DNA of 64,000 bases, from NCBI RefSeq assembly GCF_000444875.1, contig NC_021985.1, positions 7,956,170-8,020,169 of the forward strand, given 5' to 3'. The translations under genes were made by a program, and so were the position numbers. The notes beneath the pieces were generated by a model. That model was not told the origin of the DNA and did no database searches. It was given only the letters and a program-made list of their open reading frames with translations. Each line of letters opens with the position of its first letter. Position 1 is the stretch's first letter. Source of the DNA: Streptomyces collinus Tu 365. Its GTDB lineage: Bacteria > Actinomycetota > Actinomycetes > Streptomycetales > Streptomycetaceae. Positions 49,820 to 58,627 of the stretch are shown piece by piece.

Positions 49820-52800
49820 ATGACGTTCGACACCCTGCTGGTGGCCAACCGCGGCGAGATCGCCTCCCGCGTCATCCGCACCGCCCGCCGACTCGGCCTG
49901 CGCACCGTCGCGGTCTACTCCGACCCGGACCGCGGGGCGGAGCACGTCCGCCTGGCCGACGAGGCCGTACGGCTCGGCCCGGCCCCCGCCAAGCAGTCCT
50001 ACCTGGACGCCGACCTGGTGATCCGGGCGGCCAAGGACACCGGGGCGGGCGCCGTCCACCCCGGCTACGGCTTCCTGTCCGAGGACGCCGGCTTCGCGCG
50101 CCGCTGCGCCGAGGCGGGCCTGGTCTTCGTCGGCCCCACGCCCGAACAGCTCGAACTGTTCGGCGCCAAGCACACCGCGCGGGCGGCCGCTCAGGCGGCG
50201 GGTGTGCCGCTGGCCCCGGGCACCGGACTGCTGCCCGACGTGGCCGCGGCCCTCACCGCGGCCGAGGAGATCGGCTACCCGGTGATGCTGAAGGCGACCG
50301 GCGGTGGCGGCGGCATCGGCATGCGGGCGTGCCGCGACGCCGGGGACCTCGCCGACGCCTGGGAGCAGGTGCAGCGCGTGGCCGCCGCCTCGTTCTCCTC
50401 CGCCGGCGTCTTCCTGGAACGGCTCGTGGAGTCCGCCCGCCACGTCGAGGTGCAGGTCTTCGGCGACGGCGAGGGCCGTGTCGTCACCTTCGGGGACCGC
50501 GACTGCTCGCTGCAGCGCCGCAACCAGAAGGTCGTGGAGGAGGCCCCGGCGCCGAACCTCCCGGACCGGGTACGTGAGCGGCTGACCGCCGCCGCCCGCG
50601 AGCTGTGCGCCTCCGTGCGCTACCGCTCCGCCGGCACGGTGGAGTTCGTGTACGACGCCGCACGCGAGGAGGCGTACTTCCTGGAGGTCAACACCCGCCT
50701 GCAGGTGGAGCACCCGGTCACCGAGGAGATCTACGGCGTCGACCTCGTGGAGTGGATGCTGCGCCTCGCACAGGGCGACACCGCCGTCGTCAGCGCGCCG
50801 CCGGCGCCGAAGGGCCACGCCGTGGAGGCCCGCCTCTACGCCGAGGACCCCTCCCGCGACCACCGCCCGAGCGCGGGCCTGCTCACCCGGGTCGCCTTCC
50901 CCGCCGGAGTCCGCGTGGACACCTGGGTGGAGACCGGCACCGAGGTCACCACCTCCTATGACCCGCTGCTCGCCAAGGTCGTCGCGTACGGCGCCGACCG
51001 CGCCGAGGCGCTCGACCGGCTGGACGCGGCGCTCGCCGCCACCCGCCTCGACGGCATCGAGACCAACCTCGGCCTGGTGCGGGCCGCGCTGGGCGACGCC
51101 GGTGTGCGCGCGGCCGCACACAGCACCGCCTCGCTCGCCGGGATCGGCGACCCCACGCCTCGCGTCGAGGTCGTCGCGCCGGGAACCCTGACCACCGTCC
51201 AGGACTGGCCGGGACGCACCGGCCACTGGCAGGTCGGCGTCCCGCCGTGCGGGCCGATGGACGACCTCTCGTTCCGGCTGGGCAACACCGCGCTCGGCAA
51301 CGCCGAGGGCGCGCCCGGCCTGGAGTGCACCCTCCACGGGCCGTCCCTGCGGTTCACCCACCCCACGACCGTCTGCGTCACGGGGGCGCCCGCGCCGGTG
51401 ACGGTCGACGGCACCGCCGTACCGCAGTGGGAGCCGGTCACCGTCGGGGCCGGGCAGACCCTGGCGGTCGGGGCGCCCCACGAGCACGGCCTGCGCACGT
51501 ACGTCCTGTTCGCGGGCGGCGTGGACGTTCCAGAGTTCCTGGGCAGCGCGGCCACCTTCGTCCTGGGCCGGTTCGGCGGGCACGGCGGCCGCGCCCTGCG
51601 CGCGGGCGACGTCCTGCACGGCGGCGAACGACGTGCGGGGGCCTCGGCCGTTCCCACGGACCGGCGCCCGGCCTTCGGCGGCGAGTGGTCCATCGGCGCG
51701 GTCGAAGGCCCGCACGCCGCACCCGAGTTCTTCACCGAGGACGACATCCGCGACTTCTACGGCGCCAACTGGAAGGTGCACTTCAACTCGGCGCGCACCG
51801 GCGTGCGCCTCGTCGGCCCCAAGCCGCGGTGGGCGCGGACGGACGGCGGCGAGGCCGGCCTGCACCCGTCCAACATCCACGACACCCCGTACTCCGTCGG
51901 GGCCGTCGACTACACCGGCGACATGCCTGTCCTGCTCGGCCCCGACGGGCCCTCGCTCGGCGGCTTCGTCTGCCCGGCCACGGTCGTGACCGGGCAGCGC
52001 TGGAAACTCGGGCAGCTCCGCCCCGGCGACACCGTCCGCTTCGTCCCCGTGACCACCGAGGCGGCCGCCGGTCTACGGCGGAACCCGTCGGCGGCCCCGC
52101 GGGCCGACCGTGCGCCCGTCGTCGACGGCGGCATCCTCGCCCGCCTGCCGAAGACCGGGACCCGCCCGGCGGTGACGTACCGGCGCAGCGGCGACGACAA
52201 CCTCCTCATCGAGTACGGCCCGATGCAGCTCGACCTGGCGCTGCGCATGCGGATCCACGCGCTCGCGGAGGCGCTGGCGGCGCGGTGCCCGGACGGGATC
52301 GCCGACCTGACTCCCGGCATCCGCTCCCTGCAGGTGCGGACGGACCCCGGTGTCCTGCCGCTGGACGAGCTGCTCGGCGTCGTGCGGCGCGTGGAGGAGG
52401 AACTGCCCGCCACCGACGAGCTGGTGGTGCCCAGCCGCACCGTCCACCTGCCGCTGTCCTGGGACGATCCGGCGACCCGGGAGGCCATCGCCCGGTACAT
52501 GGCGGGCGTGCGCGACGACGCACCGTGGTGCCCCTGGAACATCGAGTTCATCCGCCGCGTCAACGGCCTGGAGACGGTGGACGAGGTGTACCGCACCGTC
52601 TTCGACGCCGAGTACCTGGTCATGGGCCTGGGCGACGTGTACCTGGGCGCTCCGGTGGCCACGCCGCTGGACCCGCGGCACCGGCTGGTGACGACGAAGT
52701 ACAACCCCGCCCGTACCTGGACCGCGGAGAACTCGGTCGGCATCGGCGGCGCGTACCTGTGCGTCTACGGCATGGAGGGCCCCGGCGGCTACCAGTTCGT

Positions 52801-53407
52801 CGGCCGCACCACCCAGGTGTGGTCGGGCTGGCGGCAGCGCGGCGCCTTCGAGCCGGGCAGGCCCTGGCTGCTGCGCTTCTTCGACCGGATCCGCTGGTAC
52901 CCGGTCGAGGCGGAGGAACTGCTTCAGCTGCGCGCGGACATCGTCTCCGGCCGGTTCGTCCCGCGGATCGAGGAGGGGTCCTTCTCGCTCGCCGACCACC
53001 GGCGCTTCCTCGCCGAGAACGCCGGCTCCATCGCCGCCTTCCGGGCCCGGCAGGGTGCGGCGTTCGACGCGGAGCGGGCGGCCTGGGAGGCGGCGGGCGA
53101 GTTCGCGCGTGCGGAGTCGGCCGCGGAGGTGCCCCCGCCGGCCGCCGACATCGACGTGCCCGAGGGCGGCCATCTGGTCGAGGCCGAGTTCGCCGCCTCC
53201 GTCTGGCAGGTCGGCGTCGAGGTCGGCGACCGCGTGTCGGCCGGGCAGCCGCTTCTGGTGCTGGAGGCGATGAAGATGGAGTCCCGGGTCCCGGCCCCCG
53301 CCGACGGCGTCGTGGTGCGGGTCCTGACGAGGCCGGGCAGCCAGGTCGAGGCGGGTACCGCCCTCGTCGTCCTCGCTCCCGCGCAGAACCTGGAGGCGGC
53401 CGCGTGA
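49820..53407 (+). CDS. Biotin-dependent urea or guanidine carboxylase
   Basis: The 1195-residue multidomain enzyme uses ATP and bicarbonate to carboxylate urea or guanidine. Biotin carboxylase is at about 1-445 (ANRGEIASRVIRTARRLG; ATP loop GGGGGIGMRA near 161; EVNTRLQVEHPVTEE). A KipA-like (AHS2) carboxyltransferase part is at about 447-760, a KipI-like (AHS1) part at about 790-1000, and a biotinyl domain near 1120-1195 with the biotinylated Lys in EAMKMES. Domain order is that of urea carboxylase. ATG 49820 lies five bases after UAAP2, and the 3' end overlaps allophanate hydrolase (GTGA). Linked DUF1989 genes favour guanidine as substrate. Confidence 0.9.
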   Translation: MTFDTLLVANRGEIASRVIRTARRLGLRTVAVYSDPDRGAEHVRLADEAVRLGPAPAKQSYLDADLVIRAAKDTGAGAVHPGYGFLSEDAGFARRCAEAGLVFVGPTPEQLELFGAKHTARAAAQAAGVPLAPGTGLLPDVAAALTAAEEIGYPVMLKATGGGGGIGMRACRDAGDLADAWEQVQRVAAASFSSAGVFLERLVESARHVEVQVFGDGEGRVVTFGDRDCSLQRRNQKVVEEAPAPNLPDRVRERLTAAARELCASVRYRSAGTVEFVYDAAREEAYFLEVNTRLQVEHPVTEEIYGVDLVEWMLRLAQGDTAVVSAPPAPKGHAVEARLYAEDPSRDHRPSAGLLTRVAFPAGVRVDTWVETGTEVTTSYDPLLAKVVAYGADRAEALDRLDAALAATRLDGIETNLGLVRAALGDAGVRAAAHSTASLAGIGDPTPRVEVVAPGTLTTVQDWPGRTGHWQVGVPPCGPMDDLSFRLGNTALGNAEGAPGLECTLHGPSLRFTHPTTVCVTGAPAPVTVDGTAVPQWEPVTVGAGQTLAVGAPHEHGLRTYVLFAGGVDVPEFLGSAATFVLGRFGGHGGRALRAGDVLHGGERRAGASAVPTDRRPAFGGEWSIGAVEGPHAAPEFFTEDDIRDFYGANWKVHFNSARTGVRLVGPKPRWARTDGGEAGLHPSNIHDTPYSVGAVDYTGDMPVLLGPDGPSLGGFVCPATVVTGQRWKLGQLRPGDTVRFVPVTTEAAAGLRRNPSAAPRADRAPVVDGGILARLPKTGTRPAVTYRRSGDDNLLIEYGPMQLDLALRMRIHALAEALAARCPDGIADLTPGIRSLQVRTDPGVLPLDELLGVVRRVEEELPATDELVVPSRTVHLPLSWDDPATREAIARYMAGVRDDAPWCPWNIEFIRRVNGLETVDEVYRTVFDAEYLVMGLGDVYLGAPVATPLDPRHRLVTTKYNPARTWTAENSVGIGGAYLCVYGMEGPGGYQFVGRTTQVWSGWRQRGAFEPGRPWLLRFFDRIRWYPVEAEELLQLRADIVSGRFVPRIEEGSFSLADHRRFLAENAGSIAAFRARQGAAFDAERAAWEAAGEFARAESAAEVPPPAADIDVPEGGHLVEAEFAASVWQVGVEVGDRVSAGQPLLVLEAMKMESRVPAPADGVVVRVLTRPGSQVEAGTALVVLAPAQNLEAAA

Positions 53408-55092
53408 TCACGGCGGTGGAACGAGTGCGGGCCGCCTACGCGCGCATCGCGCGGGTGGACCGGCCAGAGGTGTGGATCGGCCTCCGCCCGCAGGCGGAGG
53501 CCGAGGCCGACGCCGCCGCGGTCGACGCGAAGGTGGCCGCCGGTGAGCGGCTGCCGTTGGCCGGGACGGTGCTCGCGGTCAAGGGCAACATCGACGTGGC
53601 CGGGCTGCCGACCACCGCCGGCTGCCCCGCGTACGCGTATCTGCCGGACGCGGACGCCCCGGCGGTGGCCCGGCTGCGGGCGGCGGGCGCGGTGGTCCTC
53701 GGCACCACGAACCTCGACCAGTTCGCCACCGGCTTGGTCGGCACCCGCAGCCCCTACGGCGCGGTCCGCAACGCCGTCGCGCCGGAGCGCGTGTCCGGCG
53801 GCTCCTCCTCCGGCTCGGCGGTGGCCGTCGCGCTCGGCGTCGCCGACATCGCGCTCGGCACGGACACCGCGGGCTCGGGCCGGGTCCCGGCGGCCTTCAA
53901 CGGGATCGTCGGCCTGAAGCCGACCATCGGACTGGTGCCGACCGAGGGTGTCGTCCCTGCCTGCGCCTCGCTCGACTGCGTCACGGTCTTCGCCCGTACG
54001 CTCCCGGAGGCCGAGCAGGCCCTGTCCCTCATGGCGGCGCCGTCCGGACGCGCGCTGACGCCCCCGGTCGAACGCCGGCCGGGGCCGTGGCGGATCGCCG
54101 TACCGACGGCCGGGCAACTCGGCCCGTTGGACCCGGGCTGGGCCGAGGCGTTCCGGGCCGCCGCGCGGCTGCTCGCCGACTCGGGCGCCGAGCTGCTGAC
54201 CGTCGACCTCGCGCCGTTCACCGAGGCGGCCGCGATGCTGTACGAGGGCGCGTTCGTCGCCGAGCGCTACACCGCCGTCGGCGCCTTCGTCGACGCGCAC
54301 GCCGGCTCGCCCGGCCTCGACCCGACCGTGGCCGGCATCATCTCCCGGGCCGGGGACGTCCGGGCCCACCGGCTCTACGCGGACCAGCGGCGGCTGGAGT
54401 CCCTCCGGCTGCGCGCGATGGCCTCGATCGGCGACGCGGACGCCCTGCTGCTGCCGACCGCACCGGGCCACCCGACCCTCGCCGAGGTCGCGGCCGACCC
54501 ACTGGGCGTGAACGCCCGGCTCGGCCGCTTCACCAACTCGACCAATCTCTTCGACCTGGCGGCGGTGGCCGTCCCGGCCGGCGAGGTGGACGGGCTGCCG
54601 TTCGGTGTCATGCTGGTCGGCCCGGCCTTCACCGACGAGCGGCTCGCGCGCATCGCCGGACTGCTCACCGCCCCGCCGCTGCCGCTGGCGGTGGTCGGCG
54701 CGCATCTGTCCGGACAGCCCCTGCACGGTCAACTGCTCGCCGCGGGCGGCCGGCTGCTGCGCACCACCACGACCGCCGCCGCCTACCGGCTGTACGCGCT
54801 GGACACGGTGCCCGCGAAGCCCGGTCTGGTCCGGGTCGGCGCGGGCGGCGGCGCCGTCGAGGCCGAGGTGTGGCGGCTGCCCGCCGAGGGGCTGGGCGCG
54901 CTGGCCGCGGCGCTGCCCCGCCCGATGACGCTCGGCAGCGTGGAACTCGCGGACGGCAGCTCGGTGACCGGCTTCCTCTGCGAACCCCTGGCCGTCGAGG
55001 GTGCCCGTGACATCACCTCGTTCGGCGGCTGGCGTGCGTACCTGCGGTCGGACCCCTGTCACGAGGACCCGCGTCACGAGGACCCGCGCTGA
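53404..55092 (+). CDS. atzF: Allophanate hydrolase
   Basis: A 562-residue amidase-signature enzyme that hydrolyses allophanate to ammonia and CO2. The Ser-cisSer-Lys triad is visible: Lys in LAVKGNIDVAG (about residue 60), then VSGGSSSGSAVAVALG (about 130-145) with both Ser residues. The C-terminal domain (about 450-562) is the AtzF-type second domain. GTG 53404 overlaps the carboxylase stop. It closes the operon and completes the pathway. The extreme C-terminus contains a tandem HEDPR-HEDPR repeat from a 15-base duplication (55058-55087). Confidence 0.9.
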   Translation: MITAVERVRAAYARIARVDRPEVWIGLRPQAEAEADAAAVDAKVAAGERLPLAGTVLAVKGNIDVAGLPTTAGCPAYAYLPDADAPAVARLRAAGAVVLGTTNLDQFATGLVGTRSPYGAVRNAVAPERVSGGSSSGSAVAVALGVADIALGTDTAGSGRVPAAFNGIVGLKPTIGLVPTEGVVPACASLDCVTVFARTLPEAEQALSLMAAPSGRALTPPVERRPGPWRIAVPTAGQLGPLDPGWAEAFRAAARLLADSGAELLTVDLAPFTEAAAMLYEGAFVAERYTAVGAFVDAHAGSPGLDPTVAGIISRAGDVRAHRLYADQRRLESLRLRAMASIGDADALLLPTAPGHPTLAEVAADPLGVNARLGRFTNSTNLFDLAAVAVPAGEVDGLPFGVMLVGPAFTDERLARIAGLLTAPPLPLAVVGAHLSGQPLHGQLLAAGGRLLRTTTTAAAYRLYALDTVPAKPGLVRVGAGGGAVEAEVWRLPAEGLGALAAALPRPMTLGSVELADGSSVTGFLCEPLAVEGARDITSFGGWRAYLRSDPCHEDPRHEDPR

Positions 55093-55276
55093 GCGGTGCC
55101 TGGGCCGCAGGCCGCCCGGCCGCACCGACAGGCACCAGGTTCGCGGACATGTCGAGCGGCACTCCGTTGAGGTGGGTCCGGCCCTGTCTGCACGACCCGG
55201 CGCGGTGGGGTGCCTCTGGCCGCTGAGCGAACGGGCCTGCGGCGTCCGTTCAGGCGGTACCGGGCGGCCGGCGTGG

Positions 55277-55657
55277 TCAGGCGGTGAGGGCTTCTTGGAG
55301 GCTGGGGTGGCAGGGGATGATGTGGGGGATGCCGACGATGTCCAGGGTGCGCATGACGGTGGGCTGTACGTCGGCCAGGCGTAGCCAGCCGCCGTCGGTG
55401 GCGGTGGCGTCGAGGTGCGCGGCGAGCAGGATGTTGATGCCGCTGGAGTCCATGAAGGTGACCTGGCGCAGGTCGACGACGATGCGGGGACGCGCCATGT
55501 CGCGTGCGGCGAGAGCGTCGCGGAGTGTGTCGCCGGTGTGATGGTCGACTTCTCCGGCCGGCGCCAGGACGCGGATGCCGTCGGTCGCGGTGGTCACGAC
55601 CGACAGCCGGCCGGCCTGCCCCGCGTGTTCGGTGCCGGTCATTTCTCCCTCAGACAT
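55277..55657 (-). CDS. STAS-domain anti-sigma factor antagonist
   Basis: A 126-residue SpoIIAA/RsbV-like protein (GIRVLAPAGEVDHHTGDTLR, IVVDLRQVTFMDSSGINILL) with the phosphorylatable Ser in MDSSG. It would bind and neutralise an anti-sigma kinase, freeing a sigma factor. ATG 55657 is used; ATG 55642 with GGGAG very close upstream is an alternative. It is divergent from an HATPase_c_2 gene (55779), its likely kinase, with 121 bases between. The controlled sigma factor is not in the window. Confidence 0.87.
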   Translation of the reverse strand: MSEGEMTGTEHAGQAGRLSVVTTATDGIRVLAPAGEVDHHTGDTLRDALAARDMARPRIVVDLRQVTFMDSSGINILLAAHLDATATDGGWLRLADVQPTVMRTLDIVGIPHIIPCHPSLQEALTA

Positions 55658-55778
55658 GCCGGTGATCCTGGCACACCCCACCCCTCGTGCGCAGCGGGGG
55701 CTGCTCCGCCGAAAATCATGGCCTGATCTGCGGCTGCCCGGGTACCTGCCGCGAAGATTTCTGTACGTGGGGGAGCGA

Positions 55779-56270
55779 ATGGTGGTCGTGATGGAGTCAG
55801 TCCCCGCGCCGGACGAGGGCGCGGCGCCGGACGGGCCGGACATCCGGACCGGCGCTGCCCTGGTCGGAGACGGTACGGACATCGCGCAGGCCCGTCATCT
55901 GGCGGCCGGCTTCCTCACCCGGGTCCAGGCCGAACACGGCCTGCCCGTCTCCCAGCGCGCCATGGACCTCACCCAGCTGGTGGTCAGTGAACTGGTGACC
56001 AACGCCCGCAAGTACGCCCCCGGGCCGGTGCTGCTGGACCTGGGGATCACCGGTGGCACGGTCGAGGTCGTGGTGTGGGACGCCTGTCCGGTGCTGCCGG
56101 TGGCCCGGGCCGCGGACGCCGGCCGGGTCGGGCAGCACGGTCTGGAGATCGTGATGGCCGTCGCGCAGGGCTTCGAAGCGCGACGCGAGCCGGTCGGCAA
56201 GCGCATCACCGCCCGCATCGCCTTGGCGGACGATCCATGGGGCGCCGTCTGCGGACGCCTTCCTCTGTGA
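55779..56270 (+). CDS. HATPase_c_2 anti-sigma serine kinase-like protein
   Basis: A 163-residue GHKL ATPase of the anti-sigma (SpoIIAB/RsbW) type. The N-box is ELVTNARKYA (about 70-79), and the G-region is GQHGLEIVMAV (about 113-123). It probably phosphorylates an STAS antagonist and binds a sigma factor of the SigF/B group. GGGGGAG lies before ATG 55779. The divergent STAS gene is the expected partner; streptomycetes have many such pairs for osmotic, heat and developmental signals. A GC-rich hairpin follows. Confidence 0.87.
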   Translation: MVVVMESVPAPDEGAAPDGPDIRTGAALVGDGTDIAQARHLAAGFLTRVQAEHGLPVSQRAMDLTQLVVSELVTNARKYAPGPVLLDLGITGGTVEVVVWDACPVLPVARAADAGRVGQHGLEIVMAVAQGFEARREPVGKRITARIALADDPWGAVCGRLPL

Positions 56271-56334
56271 GGCAACCGGCCCCCTCAGACGGGCACGAGC
56301 GCCAGGTGGGTCGGAGACGGCTACCGCACAGGGG

Positions 56335-56356
56335 CGGGCCGTGAAGCAGCGGCCCG
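56335..56356 (+). terminator. GC-rich hairpin after the anti-sigma gene
   Basis: CGGGCCG (56335-56341) pairs with CGGCCCG (56350-56356) over an eight-base loop. It lies 64 bases after the HATPase stop, the expected position for a terminator, though without a T-run. Confidence 0.45.
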
Positions 56357-56971
56357 GCCCTTGAGGAATCACCGTGATCGACCACCCGCAGGGGGTATGT
56401 GACTGGGTATCAAGCCGACTGACCGGAATGCCGGTGAAGCTCTCCGGTCGAACGGCGGGTCCCCGGAGTGTCCGTTCGCGAAGCCACAGGAGATCACCGT
56501 TCCGAGGCCATGAGCCCGGCCGGCGTGCGTTGTCAGACGCCGGCCTGTGCAGCCGGGGCCGGCTGCACAGAGGCGGGCGTTCACCGGGATGCCGGGCGCG
56601 CGTCCGCTCAGGGTGTGCGCCGGAGCGGACGATGGTTGCCGTTGAGCTTCTGCACGCCCCCACTCCGGCTGGGTGAAGAGGTCGCTCGACCCCTCCCGTT
56701 GATGGAAGGGCTACTGGTGTCGTCCGATGCGCCGGGGATGTCACTGCGCCGCGCTCGGTCGCCGTCTGTGCCGGTGAAGGGGGCGGACGGCTCGGTGGCC
56801 TGTCGCTGCTGGTAGGAGCGAAGTCATGACCAGCCTTCGGCTGCCGCGTCTGTGCGGTCTCTTCGCTCCGCTCGCCGCGGCTGGTGAAGACCTAGTCCTT
56901 TCACATTGAACAAGCACTGTCCCGTTCCCTTGTGCGCTCGGCGTTTCGTGCGCGCGGTCAGGAGCACGGTT
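56357..56971. other. Intergenic region before the GT2 gene
   Basis: About 610 bases with no firm gene. A 27-codon plus-strand frame at 56826-56909 has GGAGCGAAGTC before its ATG and an MTSLRLPRLCGLFAPLAAAG product; it could be a leader peptide for the GT2 gene or a chance frame. No promoter hexamers stand out. The plus-strand frames across 56370-56820 look random. Confidence 0.3.
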
Positions 56972-58093
56972 ATGCGAATGCGCCCACCTCGTGCCCGTGT
57001 GCGGTCCTTACCCGGCACCACGGCGGTGGCGTCCCGAATCGCCGCGTGCCGGGTCGTCGCTCTGGTCCCCGCGCACAACGAGGCCGACCGCATCGGTGCG
57101 GCCCTGGCAGCCTTACGGGCGCAGAGTCGGCCGCCGGAGCGGATTGTCGTGGTGGCCGACAACTGCACCGACGCCACCGCGGACGTCGCCCGGCAAGCAG
57201 GCGCCGAGGTCGTGGAGTCCGTGAAAAACCGTCACAAGAAGGCCGGCGCGCTCAACCAGGCCCTCGACCAGGTGCTGCAAGGCCTGGCCGGCCACGATCT
57301 GGTCCTGGTCCAGGACGCCGACACCACCCTCGTCCCCTCGTTCCTCGCCGACGCCGTCGAGGCGATGGCTGAGGATGTCGGGGCGGTCGGTGCGATCTTC
57401 TTCGGCGAGCCGGGCGGCGGCCTGCTCGGCGCCTTGCAGCGCATCGAGTTCCAGCGCTACGCCCGCGAGATCGCCCGCCGCGACTACCGCGCCGACGTCC
57501 TCACCGGGACCGCGACCGTCTTCCGCGCCGCGACCCTGCGCCAGATCAGAGAGGCCCGCCTGGACGGCCTCATCGGCGGCGGCACCTCCTACTACTCCCT
57601 CGCTTCGCTCACCGAGGACGACGAGATCACCAAAGCGGTACGCACCCTCGGCTACCGCACCGTCTCACCCCCGGGCTGTCGGGTGGTCACCGAGGTGATG
57701 ACCACCGTGCCCAAGCTGTGGCATCAGCGGATGCGTTGGCAGCGCGGCGCCCTGGAGAACCTCCGCGACTACGGCCTCACCAAGGTCACCACCCCCTACA
57801 TCGTGCGGCAAGGGATGATGGGCCTGTCCGTGGTGGCGCTCGCCCTGTATCTCGTCTTCACCGTGTGGATGCTGGCCCGCGGCCGCCCGGAGTTCGCCCC
57901 GTTCTGGGTGGCGGTCGGCCTGGTCTTCGTCGCCGAGAAGGTGGTCACCGCCCGCGGCGCGGGATGGAGGTCTCAGCTGCTCGCGGGAACGCTCGCCGTC
58001 GAGCTGGCCTACGACATGTTCCAGCACGCCGTCTATCTGCGCTCCCTGTGGGACATGGCTCGACGCCGCGAGGAGCGCTGGTGCGCGACATGA
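56972..58093 (+). CDS. GT2-family membrane glycosyltransferase
   Basis: The 373-residue protein is a processive-type GT2 glycosyltransferase. The catalytic domain reads VVALVPAHNEADRIGAALAA, VLVQDADTTL (DxD), TEDDEITKAVR with the catalytic Asp, and QRMRWQRGALEN (Q/RxxRW), the hallmark of cellulose- or chitin-synthase-like enzymes. Three membrane helices follow (about 295-360). It likely makes or exports a surface glycan. ATG 56972 has AGGAG seven bases upstream; a TTG start at 56906 is in frame. The next small gene overlaps its stop (ATGA). Confidence 0.85.
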   Translation: MRMRPPRARVRSLPGTTAVASRIAACRVVALVPAHNEADRIGAALAALRAQSRPPERIVVVADNCTDATADVARQAGAEVVESVKNRHKKAGALNQALDQVLQGLAGHDLVLVQDADTTLVPSFLADAVEAMAEDVGAVGAIFFGEPGGGLLGALQRIEFQRYAREIARRDYRADVLTGTATVFRAATLRQIREARLDGLIGGGTSYYSLASLTEDDEITKAVRTLGYRTVSPPGCRVVTEVMTTVPKLWHQRMRWQRGALENLRDYGLTKVTTPYIVRQGMMGLSVVALALYLVFTVWMLARGRPEFAPFWVAVGLVFVAEKVVTARGAGWRSQLLAGTLAVELAYDMFQHAVYLRSLWDMARRREERWCAT

Positions 58094-58458
58094 GACGACC
58101 AGCCCAGCCCGGAATGCTCTTGCGAGCCGGTGCGCCGGCCCGAATGACGGCCGCGCGGGCGTACATGCTGACGAGAGACGGGAGAGCGGTGTACGCAGGC
58201 GTGCCCCTGGCCAGTGCTCTGGGAGTCGGCGGGGCCTCCGCGCTGGCCTGTCGGCGCCGTTCCGGCTTCGACACGATGGCCACCGTCGTCGCCGCCACCA
58301 CCCTGCTCATGGCCGGGGTCTCGGTGTACAAACTGCTGCCCCGGCGATGCCCGAGCTCGTTCCCCACCGCGCTTTCCGGCCCCACGGCGCCGGGGCGGCT
58401 GACACCGCGGCGACCGGACCAGCAGGACCTGGTCCAAGCCTCGGCAGAGGTTCACTGA
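58090..58458 (+). CDS. Small membrane protein coupled to GT2
   Basis: A 122-residue protein with two hydrophobic segments (about 38-55, VYAGVPLASALGVGGASALA, and 65-85, MATVVAATTLLMAGVSVYKL) and polar tails. Its ATG overlaps the GT2 stop codon by four bases, so it is translationally coupled to GT2. I do not recognise a family. It may be an accessory subunit of the glycan synthase; the assignment rests on position. Confidence 0.5.
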   Translation: MRRPAQPGMLLRAGAPARMTAARAYMLTRDGRAVYAGVPLASALGVGGASALACRRRSGFDTMATVVAATTLLMAGVSVYKLLPRRCPSSFPTALSGPTAPGRLTPRRPDQQDLVQASAEVH

Positions 58459-58627
58459 ACTCGGCATTCCGGCTGCCGCGCCAGGCGGCAGCCGGACAGC
58501 GGCCGCCGCCCTTCAGACTCCGCGCGCTGTTCATACACCGCGCGGCCGCACAACCATCCCAAGGCGCGACCTCCGCTGCCGGAGTACCGGCCCGGGTGCC
58601 GTGCCGTGCAAGAGGAGGAGCACAGCG

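Noticed and set aside
49511..51880. A 789-codon minus-strand frame over the carboxylase and DUF1989 genes
   Set aside because: Antisense shadow; the plus strand carries conserved ATP-grasp and carboxyltransferase motifs throughout.
51247..53403. Long N-terminal extension of allophanate hydrolase
   Set aside because: It overlaps the carboxylase in another frame; GTG 53404 gives the usual N-terminus and couples with the carboxylase stop.
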